57,595 nucleotides of DNA from an uncultured Clostridia bacterium (GTDB taxonomy: Bacteria; Bacillota; Clostridia; Christensenellales; UBA1242). The translations under genes were made by a program, and so were the position numbers. The notes below the pieces were generated by a model, which saw nothing but the letters and a program-made list of their open reading frames with translations, made no database searches and was not told where the DNA came from. Below, in pieces: positions 37,037 through 46,544 of the stretch. Numbering within the stretch: position 1 is the first letter of the stretch; each line of letters opens with the position of its first letter. The stretch is from positions 1 to 57,595 of the forward strand of contig CALWTD010000012.1 in NCBI GenBank assembly GCA_944384395.1, in the 5' to 3' direction.

Positions 37037-37516
37037 TTATGTATTATTTTCATATTTTTTTAACATATTTTTAAGCATTTCTTTATGTTTTTGTTCATCA
37101 ACAAGAATTATTTCCAATAAATTTTTTATTTCTTTTTCTATTATTTTTGCAATTAAAATCTTATAGGTTATTATTGATTTTTCTTTTATTTCTATTCCAC
37201 GCAAAATAATTTGTTTTATACCTTTGTCATTTTCTATGTTTTTTCCATTAAAAAATACATTATTTGACGAACAATAAACAGGATCGCCACCAAGTTTTAC
37301 AATACATTCTCCCAATAATTTGTGATGTTCTATGTCATCTTGTGCAATTAAATAAAATTCATCAACAAAATCGTTGTCAAAACTAGACAATATGTAACTG
37401 TCATACAAAAATTGCATAACCATCATTGTTTCACTGTCACTACCGGCATATGCTTCTTTTAACAAATTTGCATAATATGAATTTGAAGATAAATGTTTTA
37501 ACTGAGTTTTTGGCAT
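37037..37516 (-). CDS. Ferritin-like di-iron protein
   Basis: About 159 residues from MPKTQLKHL; the frame is open further upstream, overlapping the previous gene by 25 bp if an earlier start is used. Four-helix carboxylate pattern: Glu in SDSETMMVMQ, D-x-I-EHHK, EIKEKS and DEQKHKEM, spaced as in ferritin-like/rubrerythrin or Mn-catalase-like proteins. Such proteins bind two metal ions for iron storage or peroxide removal. No rubredoxin Cys motif. No good ribosome-binding site before the chosen ATG, so it may be coupled to the upstream pseudouridine synthase gene, 36 bp away. Confidence 0.7.
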   Translation of the reverse strand: MPKTQLKHLSSNSYYANLLKEAYAGSDSETMMVMQFLYDSYILSSFDNDFVDEFYLIAQDDIEHHKLLGECIVKLGGDPVYCSSNNVFFNGKNIENDKGIKQIILRGIEIKEKSIITYKILIAKIIEKEIKNLLEIILVDEQKHKEMLKNMLKKYENNT

Positions 37517-37551
37517 AACATGAATTTTATATGTTAAAACACAAAAAAGTG

Positions 37552-38400
37552 TTAAAAGAAATTTAAAAATGCACAACCCAGTTCCAACTTTACATCGTTT
37601 AAATACTTTAATTTATTATCATCTTTAATAAAAAATTGAATTTTATATGCTTGCAAAAGTTGAGTTTTTTGCTTATAGATTTTGTTTAATTTAATATCGC
37701 CATATTTTTCATCGCCTAATATTGGCATATCATAATGTGCAAGATGTGCCCTAATTTGATGAGTTTTTCCTGCACTGATGCAAACATTTATTAAATCTAT
37801 ATCTTGTCCATTTTTAACCACATTGTATTTTGTTTCAATGTAAGCAGAATTTTGTACACTTGTATTAAAAATCTTAACAGTGCTTAAATTTTTATCTTTT
37901 ACAAGATAACCACATAAAACACTTTCTTTATGTTTTGCTTTTTTGACAACAGCATAATAGTATTTTTTTACACAGTGACTTTTAAATATTTTAATTAAAT
38001 TATTACAAATAGTTTGGCTTTTTGCAAAAATAACTAACCCTATTGTATTTCTGTCAATTCTGTGAACTGCATAAATTTTTTTATGTTCTTTTTCATAATC
38101 TAGTTGTATATTAAATTCGCCATCGCAAACTTCAATTCCTTTTTGTTTATTAAACACAATAATATTTTCATCTTCATAAACTACTTCATATTTTTTTTCT
38201 ATTTTTTTGTCATCTAAAAAAATTTCAACACTATTACCAACGCACAATAAAACATTTTCTTTTGCACGAACTCCATTAATTTTTATGTCCTTTTCCCTTA
38301 ATGCTTTGTTAAATTGAGAATATTTGTATTGTGGCAAATTGTCTTCCAAAAATTTAAGAAGTTTGCTTTGTTTTGTAACAATAAAATTATATTTCTTCAT
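37552..38400 (-). CDS. RluA family pseudouridine synthase
   Basis: 282 residues; the frame begins with TTG at 38406, but AAAGG precedes the ATG at 38400. N-terminal S4-like domain (KFLEDNLPQYKYSQFNKALREKDIKINGVRAKEN) is followed by the RluA catalytic domain with HRIDRNTIGLVIFAK (HRLD Asp nucleophile) and AGKTHQIRAHLAHYDMPILGDEKYG. It isomerises uridine to pseudouridine in rRNA or tRNA; target (RluC/RluD versus others) not decidable. Promoter with 17-bp spacing just upstream. Confidence 0.92.
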   Translation of the reverse strand: MKKYNFIVTKQSKLLKFLEDNLPQYKYSQFNKALREKDIKINGVRAKENVLLCVGNSVEIFLDDKKIEKKYEVVYEDENIIVFNKQKGIEVCDGEFNIQLDYEKEHKKIYAVHRIDRNTIGLVIFAKSQTICNNLIKIFKSHCVKKYYYAVVKKAKHKESVLCGYLVKDKNLSTVKIFNTSVQNSAYIETKYNVVKNGQDIDLINVCISAGKTHQIRAHLAHYDMPILGDEKYGDIKLNKIYKQKTQLLQAYKIQFFIKDDNKLKYLNDVKLELGCAFLNFF

Positions 38401-38424
38401 AAACAACCTTTCGTTCTAAAATAC

Positions 38425-38453
38425 ATTATATAAGAATAAACTATACTGTGCAA
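38425..38453 (-). promoter_or_regulatory. Promoter of the pseudouridine synthase gene
   Basis: Minus strand: TTGCAC (38448-38453), 17-bp spacer, TATAAT (38425-38430). Confidence 0.65.
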
Positions 38454-38509
38454 TCATTATAAACAAAATTGACAACTTTTAATTAAATAAAACAATTTGT
38501 TGTATTTTG

Positions 38510-38538
38510 TTGGAAAAAATAAAACCAAGTTGTATAAT
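38510..38538 (+). promoter_or_regulatory. Promoter of the small membrane protein gene
   Basis: TTGGAA (38510-38515), 17-bp spacer, perfect TATAAT (38533-38538), then AGGAGGG before the ATG. Confidence 0.7.
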
Positions 38539-38555
38539 GCTTATAGGAGGGAAAA

Positions 38556-38798
38556 ATGGCAAATAAAAACGGATTTGTTGCAGCAATGGACGGACTTCCA
38601 TGGATTGTTAAAGTTCTTCTTTGCATTCCTGTTTTGGACATTGTTTGGGCAGTTTATCGTATTGTTAAAGGCGTAAGCAAAAAAGATGCATTTATGGTTG
38701 TTGTAGGTGTGCTTTGGATTGTTCCTGGTTGTGTATTCTGCTGGATTATTGACATTATTTGCACACTCTTTTTAGGAAGACCAAAATTCTTTGCATAA
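38556..38798 (+). CDS. Small two-helix membrane protein
   Basis: 80 residues. Two hydrophobic helices (about 16-36 and 47-70) separated by a short basic turn (KGVSKKDA), suggesting a hairpin in the membrane with both ends cytoplasmic. The N-terminal AAMDGLPWIVKVLLCIPVLDIVWAVYRI segment seems family-specific; no known function. Excellent AGGAGGG site and near-consensus promoter, so it is probably well expressed. A long-loop terminator follows. Confidence 0.75.
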   Translation: MANKNGFVAAMDGLPWIVKVLLCIPVLDIVWAVYRIVKGVSKKDAFMVVVGVLWIVPGCVFCWIIDIICTLFLGRPKFFA

Positions 38799-38800
38799 AT

Positions 38801-38875
38801 AAAAAACCACTTCTTTTGACAAATTATAATACTATTGTGTATTAGATTGTTAAATCTAGTGGTTTTTTATTTTTA
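38801..38875 (+). terminator. Terminator with an unusually long loop
   Basis: AAAAAACCACT (38801-38811) pairs with AGTGGTTTTTT (38858-38868) over a ~46-nt loop that itself contains inverted repeats (AATAC/GTATT); T-rich tail follows. Acts for the small membrane protein gene, just before the next promoter. Confidence 0.65.
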
Positions 38876-38880
38876 TCAAT

Positions 38881-38909
38881 TTGACATATTTTGTTTTTAT
38901 TTTTAAAAT
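38881..38909 (+). promoter_or_regulatory. Promoter placing transcription start at the phosphorylase start codon
   Basis: Perfect TTGACA (38881-38886), 17-bp spacer, TAAAAT (38904-38909). The expected start point, ~7 bp further, is the A of the ATG at 38916, and no Shine-Dalgarno sequence lies between. A TATAAT at 38909-38914 overlaps but would fire inside the gene. Confidence 0.65.
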
Positions 38910-38915
38910 ATAATC

Positions 38916-40160
38916 ATGATAGATATAAACAAAATAGCAGAAAAAATAAAAAATAAAATTTCATTAACAAAAGCCGAAATTTATGAAGCAGTTGATAGTT
39001 ATACAAAAAATATAATTTCAGACGAACAATTTTTGCCATTTATAAAAGCAATTTACGACTATAACATATCAGACAAAGAGTTATATTATTTAACAATGGC
39101 AATGCTTGATAGTGGAGAAAAATTAAATTTAACTAATCTAAAAAGTGTTGTAGATAAACACTCAACGGGTGGAGTGAGTGATACTACAACAATAATAATT
39201 GTGCCAATTTGTGCATGCCTTAACACAAAAATGCTTAAACTCAGTGGACGAGGTCTTGGTTTTACAGGTGGAACTTGCGACAAACTTGAAAGTTTTAAAG
39301 GTTACAAAACAGATATTGATATACAACAAGCAATTCAACTTGTACAACAAAACGGTGGTTGTATGCTTACAACATCAAAAGAACTTGCTCCTGCCGACAA
39401 AAAAATTTATGCACTAAGAAACAAAACAGGTCTTGTGGATAACATAAGTCTTATTGCTTCATCAATAATGAGCAAAAAACTTGCTTGTGGAGCAAATATA
39501 ATTGTACTTGATGTAAAATATGGAAATGGTGCATTTATGCCAAACAAAAAAAGTGCAAAAATTCTTGCAAAAAAGATGAAAAGAATTGGAGAATATGCAA
39601 ACAAAAAAGTTAAAATTGTTCTTGGAAAAATGAACCAGCCACTTGGATATAATGTTGGTCCAAAACTTGAAACAATGGAAGCAATAAAAGTTTTAAAAGG
39701 CGAAGAAAAATCTAATTTATATCATGACAGTGTAAGACTTGCATCAATTTGTGTAAGTTTAGACAAACACATTCCTTACATTGTTGCAAAACATAAAGTA
39801 AAAAAAGTTATTAAAAACAAAACAGCACTAAACAAACTAAAAACTATGGTTTCTTGTCAAAAAGGCAGTTTAGATTTGTTTGATGAAGATTACAAAACAC
39901 CAACTCTAATTATAAAATCAAATAAAAAAGGAAAAGTTATATCGTTTAACACAAAAGAAATTGGAAATATTGTTGCAAAAATGGGAACTGTAAAAATTGA
40001 AGAAAATGACACAATAAACTATGACAATGGAATTAGAACTTTTCACAAAATTGGGGATAAAGTAAAAATAAACGAACCAATTTTTTACATCTATGCCAGT
40101 TCAACTCAAATGGCAGAAGAAGTTGGCAACAAATTAAAAAAATGCATAGAAATTAAATAA
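38916..40160 (+). CDS. pdp: Pyrimidine-nucleoside (thymidine) phosphorylase
   Basis: 414 residues, close to the usual ~430. KHSTGGVSD (phosphate-binding loop), MLKLSGRGLGFTGGTCDKLES and ALRNKTGLVDNISLIASSIMSKKLA are the catalytic signatures of the family, which converts thymidine, uridine or deoxyuridine plus phosphate to base and (deoxy)ribose-1-phosphate. The N-terminal helical domain (MIDINKIAEKIKN...) and the C-terminal alpha/beta domain are both present. N-terminus aligns full-length with family proteins from the first ATG, so no later start is needed even though there is no ribosome-binding site. Single gene. Confidence 0.93.
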   Translation: MIDINKIAEKIKNKISLTKAEIYEAVDSYTKNIISDEQFLPFIKAIYDYNISDKELYYLTMAMLDSGEKLNLTNLKSVVDKHSTGGVSDTTTIIIVPICACLNTKMLKLSGRGLGFTGGTCDKLESFKGYKTDIDIQQAIQLVQQNGGCMLTTSKELAPADKKIYALRNKTGLVDNISLIASSIMSKKLACGANIIVLDVKYGNGAFMPNKKSAKILAKKMKRIGEYANKKVKIVLGKMNQPLGYNVGPKLETMEAIKVLKGEEKSNLYHDSVRLASICVSLDKHIPYIVAKHKVKKVIKNKTALNKLKTMVSCQKGSLDLFDEDYKTPTLIIKSNKKGKVISFNTKEIGNIVAKMGTVKIEENDTINYDNGIRTFHKIGDKVKINEPIFYIYASSTQMAEEVGNKLKKCIEIK

Positions 40161-40197
40161 AAAATGCAAACAAAAGTTTGCATTTTTTATTTTTTAA
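40157..40197. terminator. Bidirectional terminator between convergent genes
   Basis: AAAATGCAAAC/GTTTGCATTTT stem with A and T runs on both sides, overlapping the ends of the phosphorylase and AT-hook genes. Confidence 0.88.
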
Positions 40198-42869
40198 TTT
40201 TGACTTTCACCATCGCCCTTAGGTTTGTTTTCTTCGTTAGTTTCTACACTTTCACTTTCATTTTTAGGTAGTTCTTCGTTCTTTAATTGAACGCCCTCTT
40301 GTTGTTGTGGCACTACACCTTCGTCAACTGTTTCTTGTGATTGAAGTTTTTCTTCATTTTGTTGATCTTTTATTTGTTGCAATGTTTCGCCAAGTTGTCT
40401 GTTTAATTCATTTTGTTGTTCAATTAAACGATTGCTTTCTTCAAGTATTTGATTGCTTATAGCCTTTAAGTCATCAGCGTTCTTTTTTGGACGACCACGC
40501 TTTTTTGCAACCTTTGGTTCTGTTGATTGTTCAGTTTTTCTTGGACGACCACGCTTACCTGATGTTTTTGGCTTTTCTTGTGTTGTTTCGGTCTTTCTTG
40601 GACGGCCTCGCTTGCCCGATGTTTTTGGTTTTGTATCAGTTGTCTCAGTTGTTGTTTTTCTTGGTCTTCCACGCTTACCTGATGTTTTTGGTTTTTCTTC
40701 TGTTACTTCGGTTTTTCTTGGACGACCACGCTTGCCTGCTGTTTTTGGCTTTTCTTGTGTTGTTTCGGTTTTTCTTGGACGACCACGCTTTCCTGCAACC
40801 TTTGGTTTTTCTTCGCTAGTCTCAGTTTTTCTTGGTCTTCCACGACCTCGTTTTTTAGGTTCTTCTTCTTTGATTTCGAGTTGATTATTTAAAACTTCGC
40901 TTTGTGGTTCGTCTTGTTGTGGTTCTTGTGATTCTTCTGGCTGTGTTTTTTCGTTTTCTACAATGGGGAACATATCAACGAAATCAGCCATTTGTGTTTG
41001 AGTTGGCTTTTCTTCTGATTTTTCTTCTTCAACTTCTTGTTGCTCTTGTGGTTCTTGCAACGATTCTTGTTGTTCTTCATTTTTTACAACTTCTTCAACT
41101 TGTGGTTCTTGTGGTTGTGGTTTTGTTAGTCTTTCATATTCTTCTTGTGAAATAAAGTTTCCATCTTGGTCATATATTGAACCATCTTCATCGTGATAGT
41201 AACCCTTATCATCATAATATGTTCCATTTTCAAACCAGTAATATCCATTTTCGTCATAAAAGCCTTGTGGTGTTTCTTGTTGCTCTTGTGTTTCTTGCGT
41301 TGTTTGTTGTTCTTGTTCGCTTTCTTGATTTATTTGCTCTTCTGTTTTTGGTTCAACTTCTTTGCTTGATTCATTTTGAACATTATCATTTACAACATCA
41401 TCTTTTTCTTCAACATTTTTTTCAAGTTGTTCTTCAATTTTTTGTTCTTGTGCATCTAAATTAATTTTTTGTTTTTCTTCAGTTTGATGAATTAGTTCTC
41501 GTAAATCGTTAATAACACTATCTTTAATATTGTTGATTTCTTTTGCTTTTTCAAGTTCTTTAAGTGCTTCAACTTTTTGCTCTGCAAGTTCATCAACTTC
41601 CTGTTTGTGTTTTTCTTGAACATCGTTTAATATTGCTTTATATATTTTTGTTGAAAAGGTATCGTATTCACTAAGCATTGCTTTTGTAACATATTCTTTC
41701 TTTTCTTCAAGTTCTGCTCTGCATTTTTCAATTTCTTGTTTTAGTGTTGCAGTTTCTTGTTCATATCTAAGCGTTGCATCGTCTTGATCCTTTTCAAGTT
41801 GCTCTTGCTTTTTAATTTCGTCTTGTTGTTGCTTTTTAATATAGTTTACTTCAATACGGTTTGTTGATTCTTCTTGTTGGGTTCTCAATCTTTCTACATT
41901 TTCTTTGCTCGCTTGAAGTTTTCTTTGATAATCTTTTGAAACATTTTCGTAATTTCTTTTTAAAGAATCAATTTCAGACTCAAATTGTTGAATTTGGCTT
42001 AAAAGTCTTTGTCTTGTGTTTAGATAAATTTCCGACTCTTTCATTGCTCTATCAAGTATAAGAGAACCATCAATTCCTGTGCTTTCAAAATTATACACTT
42101 CGTGCTCAACTGCATTTTGACGGGCTTTTTCAAGTTCTTCTGCTTCTTGGCGTGCTCTTTTTTCAAGGTATTCGTTAAGAACAGGAATACCGCCACGAAT
42201 TTCTTTTCTTGTAAATAATATTTCAAAGTCTACATATTTTGGAATAGTTGCCGAAGCTTTATCTATGTATCTATTAAACAAATGAAAATTTTGATATAAA
42301 CTGGACAAATTGAAATTTTGCATTGATCTTAGCAAAATTAAAAATAATACGCTAAGCACCATAATAATTAATGGGGTAATTAGTGAATTAGCAAAACTTT
42401 CAATAGTTAGTGGAGAATTGCCATAACCTAAAAGCGACAAAACAAATGTAACAAGCATTGTTGCACCACAAATACCAATAAAGTTTTTTATGTTTGAATT
42501 ATATGAACTTGTGTGTAGTGGTTTTTCAATACAATTATACATACTCATATAAAAACTTGGTTCGTGCTCACGATAGAGCATATATTGTTGCCAATGATAT
42601 CTTAATAATCTTGGAGTTTTTTTAATCATATTGTTAAATTCAACCAAGTTCGACTCGTCTATTTGTTGATGAACAAATAACCATCTGTTAAGTTTTTCAA
42701 GTGACCTTTCCAATCTTCCTTCATAGGCATAGCGTGATTTTATCATAAAGAATAAAACCATAAATATAATAAAACCTAAGCCAATGTAGAAAATAAGGTC
42801 TGAAGTAAGTCCGTTTGTTGTTATTTGATAAATGAAATCAGAAATATTTTCAATAACACCTAAAAGCAT
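40194..42869 (-). CDS. Membrane protein with coiled coil and seven AT-hook motifs
   Basis: 891 residues from MLLGVIENISDF (GGGGAAGG upstream; a longer frame to 42914 is less likely). Three transmembrane helices (about 24-43, 130-149, 161-181) with a ~90-residue loop after the first, a layout like MotA/TolQ/ExbB or ZorA-type proteins. A long coiled coil (about 235-470), an acidic Gln/Glu-rich region, and a Tyr/Asp/Gly-rich 'DENGYYW..DDKGYYHDEDG' stretch follow. Near the C-terminus lie seven RGRPRK/RGRPKK AT-hooks about 20 residues apart, separated by T/E/K/P linkers. AT-hooks bind the minor groove of AT-rich DNA, so the protein may tie chromosome to membrane. No MotB-like partner is adjacent. 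Function inferred. Confidence 0.82.
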   Translation of the reverse strand: MLLGVIENISDFIYQITTNGLTSDLIFYIGLGFIIFMVLFFMIKSRYAYEGRLERSLEKLNRWLFVHQQIDESNLVEFNNMIKKTPRLLRYHWQQYMLYREHEPSFYMSMYNCIEKPLHTSSYNSNIKNFIGICGATMLVTFVLSLLGYGNSPLTIESFANSLITPLIIMVLSVLFLILLRSMQNFNLSSLYQNFHLFNRYIDKASATIPKYVDFEILFTRKEIRGGIPVLNEYLEKRARQEAEELEKARQNAVEHEVYNFESTGIDGSLILDRAMKESEIYLNTRQRLLSQIQQFESEIDSLKRNYENVSKDYQRKLQASKENVERLRTQQEESTNRIEVNYIKKQQQDEIKKQEQLEKDQDDATLRYEQETATLKQEIEKCRAELEEKKEYVTKAMLSEYDTFSTKIYKAILNDVQEKHKQEVDELAEQKVEALKELEKAKEINNIKDSVINDLRELIHQTEEKQKINLDAQEQKIEEQLEKNVEEKDDVVNDNVQNESSKEVEPKTEEQINQESEQEQQTTQETQEQQETPQGFYDENGYYWFENGTYYDDKGYYHDEDGSIYDQDGNFISQEEYERLTKPQPQEPQVEEVVKNEEQQESLQEPQEQQEVEEEKSEEKPTQTQMADFVDMFPIVENEKTQPEESQEPQQDEPQSEVLNNQLEIKEEEPKKRGRGRPRKTETSEEKPKVAGKRGRPRKTETTQEKPKTAGKRGRPRKTEVTEEKPKTSGKRGRPRKTTTETTDTKPKTSGKRGRPRKTETTQEKPKTSGKRGRPRKTEQSTEPKVAKKRGRPKKNADDLKAISNQILEESNRLIEQQNELNRQLGETLQQIKDQQNEEKLQSQETVDEGVVPQQQEGVQLKNEELPKNESESVETNEENKPKGDGESQN

Positions 42870-43030
42870 AATACCTTCCCCTTTTTTATACATTTTTCGA
42901 GTGTAGTATATCACAATAATATTTTTTTAACTAATATTTTTAAATATTTTTTTTATTTTTTTAATATTTTTTTTGAATTTATTTTTAATTTTTTTTATAT
43001 TTTTTTATCAGACATCGCAACCTTTTAAAC

Positions 43031-43060
43031 AAAAGTGCAAACAAAGTTTGCACTTTTTAG
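43031..43060. terminator. Terminator after addA
   Basis: AAAAGTGCAAAC/GTTTGCACTTTT stem, 12 bp, with short T tail in both directions, ~50 bp downstream of addA. Confidence 0.75.
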
Positions 43061-43109
43061 TTATTTATAACAATAATAAAATTTAAGTTTATTATATTGT
43101 TAAATAGTT

Positions 43110-46100
43110 TTAACATTTTAACAACTTTGCTTGTTTTATGCTTAAAATATAACAACTTTCAACTTTTTTATTAAATCCATATTCTATTGCTTTTTTATAT
43201 AACAAAATTTGTTTGTTATATTTTTCAACAAGTTTACTTTGGCTTAGACTACTGTATTTATAATCTACTAAAATAGCATTATTTTCGCTTAATATAATTA
43301 AGTCGCAAATTCCCTGAATTAAAATTTTATCATCTATAAAACTTTGTTGCACTTCACTATAAGGCAAACTCATTATAAAACTATGTTCTTTTAAAACTGT
43401 GTTTGCTCCTGATAGTTTTTTTAGAATGGCTATGTTCTCTTTGATTAAATTGACATCTAAAACATTTAAAACTTCTTTCTTAAACAACTGCTGTTTTTCT
43501 AATTTTTTAATAATATTTTTTATTTCAATTATACCGCAACTACTTTTAAAATCTATTTCTTCTAACACCTTGTGATATGCTGAACCAATTTCATTTTTAT
43601 CAATTTCACTTAAATGCTCGCCTATGTCCAAATTTTTTGGTGCAGTATTTAAACTCGCATAAACATCATCTTGCATAATTTTTGAAACAGAGTTTTTTTG
43701 CGCTTTTTTTGTTGCTTCATTATTAAAATACTGTTGTTGTATATATTCTTGTAATTCTGTTATTTGAGCAATTTCAATATTATTGTTAAAAATATTTACA
43801 TTGTTTTGTTGTGTAATTTGTGAATAATCTTTACCATTTAATAAATTGCATTTATAACTTTTATCATCATAAATATTAAAATTTTGTTTGCAATTTATTT
43901 TGTTTATGTCTTTTTCATTTAGGGAATTTACGATAAAATCTAAATATGATGGTGAAGTTTTTATTTGTCTTTCATCTTCATATTTAAAAAAGTTTAGTTT
44001 TTCTTTTGCTGCAACTAATATAAGTTTATTTTTTGCCCTTGTTAGTGCAACATAAAACAATCTTATTTTTTCACTAAATTCACTTTCTCGGTTTTTATAT
44101 TTTACCAAATCATAAAACACACTTTCATGTTTTTTCCTTGAATTCCTATCATAATATTTTACTCCAACGCCCAGTTCTTCGTTTAGTGCAATTTCACTTT
44201 CATTTGGTGCTTTGTTAAAGTTTGAATTAAGATTTGGAATAATTACTATTGGCCATTCAAGACCTTTACTTGCGTGCATTGTTGTTAAAGTTACAACTTC
44301 TTGGCTTGCTATTTGTGATGATACTTTTTGTTCTCGCGTGCTTTGTTTTAAAAAATTTAAATACTCGCTAACACTGTAATTAAAATTGGAATTGTTAAAA
44401 GAATTTATATAATCTTTTACGTTTTTTATTCTTGTGTAACCATTTAGATAATTAGATAATTTATATTCATAATTTTGTTCTTTAACAACAAATAAAAGTG
44501 CTTTACTTATTCCGTTAAATGTTAAAATGTTGTTAAAATTATTTAAAATTTGCAACATTTTTTCAATTTTTTGTTTAATTTTGTCATTTTTATTATAATT
44601 TTTTACACTTTCATAAAAATATTTATATTTTGACGCTTTTCTTATTTCAAGCATTTCGTCAACATCAAAACCAAAAAAGTCGGACATCATTATACTTGCA
44701 AGTGCATAATCATCGTTAAAATTAGATGCAATTTTTAACAAATTTATTAATACCATAACATCATATGTTTGTTCTAAATCTTTGTTTGAATTTTCTTGTG
44801 TTGGTATATTAAATTTATTTAGTGCTGTGATAAATTCATTTTGACTTGCCCTTGTTCTAAACAAAATTGCAATATCGCTATATTTTGCTTTTCTATATTT
44901 TTTTAACTTTATATCATATATTTCTTCATTTAACAATTTTGTTATTTTTTCGGCAACAAAATTTGCTTCTATTAAAGAATCTTTTATTTCTTGGCTACCA
45001 CTTTGATTTAAAACACTGTATACTTTTGGCAATTTTTGATTCTCGTCTTCTTCTTTATATAAAATGTTTAACTCCACACAAGGCGTTTTTTCATCTTGGT
45101 ATTTTGCTTTTGGAATCAACTTGGCTTTATCTTTATAGTTTAATCCAGCTGTTTGTTCTGTCATGATAACAGAAAATATATCGTTTATAAACAAAAGTAT
45201 TTTTGATGTTGTTCTAAAATTACAATTTAAATATAATGATTGCGAGTTTCCGTTTGTTTTGTCGTCTTTTTCAAATTCCTTACAAATTCGCTCAAATATT
45301 TTTGAGTTGGATTGTCTAAATCCATAAATGGCTTGTTTTAAATCTCCCACAAAAAACAAATTGTTTCCATTTTTTAAACTTGTTATAATTTTTTCTTGCA
45401 CAAGGTTTGCATCTTGAAATTCGTCAATAAAAATGTTTTTATATGCATTTTTGACAGTGTTTAAAATATCTTCGTTTTGAAATATTTTAATTGTCAATCT
45501 TTCTATGTCGTTATAGTCATAAACATTTTTTTGCTTTTTAATTTTGTTGTACTCGTTTATAAACAAATCACAAATTTCAAACAATGTTTTAGTTGTAATT
45601 TCACACTCTTTTATTGAGTTTAAATATATTGCTTTACTTTCATATTTTCTTATTTCACTTAATATTTCTGATAAATATTCTTTGGTTTGCTTAATTTTTG
45701 GTTGTAAAGAAACATCTCTATTATCTTTTTGTGGCACAGATTTTAATTCTATTGTTTGGGCATAATCAATTAAATCTCCCAAATTTTGTGATTTTTTTAA
45801 CAATTCAATTTGTAAAATATTTTGATTTAACTGCTCACAATATTTTTTAAAATCTAATTTTGATGATTGCTCCAAAAATTTTTTATATTTAATATAAATT
45901 GAGTTTATTATTTGCATGAAATTTTTATAAAGTATATTTCCTGCTTGCTCTTTTTTAAATAAGTTAAGCGACTTATTTTTCCATTCTTCATAATCTAAAA
46001 TTGAACAAGAATAGTTATATAATTTCATAACAAGATTAGTTATGTTTTTATCTGTTCTATTTTTTGCGTAAATATCAAATAAGTTGAAATATGTTTCGCT

Positions 46101-46544
46101 GTTTTTTTCTTTATATATATCAAGTGCTTTTTTTAATGCTTTTAGTTGTATTTGCTTTTGTTGGCTTCCTTGAATAATATTAAATCCCGGGTCGATATCT
46201 ATTGCATAAAAAAATCTTTTGACAATTTTTTGGCAAAAACTATCCACTGTTGAAATATCTGCAAGACTAACATCTTCTATTTCATCTAATAATTTTTTAT
46301 TGTTTTGCGCTTCTTGGCTCATATAGTTTAAAAGTTTTTGTTTCATTTCGCTTGCTGCTGCATTGGTGTATGTTAAAACCAAGAGTTCTTTTACGTGAAC
46401 ACCTTTATTTATTAAATCCACAATTTTTCTAATCATGACAGAAGTTTTTCCACTACCAGCAGAAGCAGAAACAACAATGTTTTTATTGTAAGACGACAAA
46501 ACAGCATCTTGTTCATCAATTTTGTCAAAAACTTCTTTACTCAT
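43110..46544 (-). CDS. addA: ATP-dependent helicase/nuclease subunit A
   Basis: 1144 residues from the ATG at 46544, whose GGGAG site is six bases upstream; an ATG six bases earlier would leave no spacer. UvrD-like helicase motifs: SASAGSGKTSVMIR (Walker A), LLVLTYTNAAASEMK, NIFIDEFQDANLVQE (Walker B), YLNCNFRTT, LTTMHASKGLEWP and LFYVALTRAKNKL. The C-terminal nuclease has ILVDYKYSS (D-x-K core). With AddB it resects double-strand DNA ends for RecA repair and degrades foreign linear DNA. Translationally coupled: overlaps addB by 8 bp. Confidence 0.96.
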   Translation of the reverse strand: MSKEVFDKIDEQDAVLSSYNKNIVVSASAGSGKTSVMIRKIVDLINKGVHVKELLVLTYTNAAASEMKQKLLNYMSQEAQNNKKLLDEIEDVSLADISTVDSFCQKIVKRFFYAIDIDPGFNIIQGSQQKQIQLKALKKALDIYKEKNSETYFNLFDIYAKNRTDKNITNLVMKLYNYSCSILDYEEWKNKSLNLFKKEQAGNILYKNFMQIINSIYIKYKKFLEQSSKLDFKKYCEQLNQNILQIELLKKSQNLGDLIDYAQTIELKSVPQKDNRDVSLQPKIKQTKEYLSEILSEIRKYESKAIYLNSIKECEITTKTLFEICDLFINEYNKIKKQKNVYDYNDIERLTIKIFQNEDILNTVKNAYKNIFIDEFQDANLVQEKIITSLKNGNNLFFVGDLKQAIYGFRQSNSKIFERICKEFEKDDKTNGNSQSLYLNCNFRTTSKILLFINDIFSVIMTEQTAGLNYKDKAKLIPKAKYQDEKTPCVELNILYKEEDENQKLPKVYSVLNQSGSQEIKDSLIEANFVAEKITKLLNEEIYDIKLKKYRKAKYSDIAILFRTRASQNEFITALNKFNIPTQENSNKDLEQTYDVMVLINLLKIASNFNDDYALASIMMSDFFGFDVDEMLEIRKASKYKYFYESVKNYNKNDKIKQKIEKMLQILNNFNNILTFNGISKALLFVVKEQNYEYKLSNYLNGYTRIKNVKDYINSFNNSNFNYSVSEYLNFLKQSTREQKVSSQIASQEVVTLTTMHASKGLEWPIVIIPNLNSNFNKAPNESEIALNEELGVGVKYYDRNSRKKHESVFYDLVKYKNRESEFSEKIRLFYVALTRAKNKLILVAAKEKLNFFKYEDERQIKTSPSYLDFIVNSLNEKDINKINCKQNFNIYDDKSYKCNLLNGKDYSQITQQNNVNIFNNNIEIAQITELQEYIQQQYFNNEATKKAQKNSVSKIMQDDVYASLNTAPKNLDIGEHLSEIDKNEIGSAYHKVLEEIDFKSSCGIIEIKNIIKKLEKQQLFKKEVLNVLDVNLIKENIAILKKLSGANTVLKEHSFIMSLPYSEVQQSFIDDKILIQGICDLIILSENNAILVDYKYSSLSQSKLVEKYNKQILLYKKAIEYGFNKKVESCYILSIKQAKLLKC

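Noticed and set aside
36862..37053. 63-residue frame between the giant gene and the ferritin-like gene
   Set aside because: Composition is almost pure A/T-driven Ile, Phe, Lys and Asn and there is no RBS.
40453..41155. Long plus-strand frames opposite the AT-hook region
   Set aside because: They are mirror frames of a low-complexity, repeat-rich coding sequence; no start signals.
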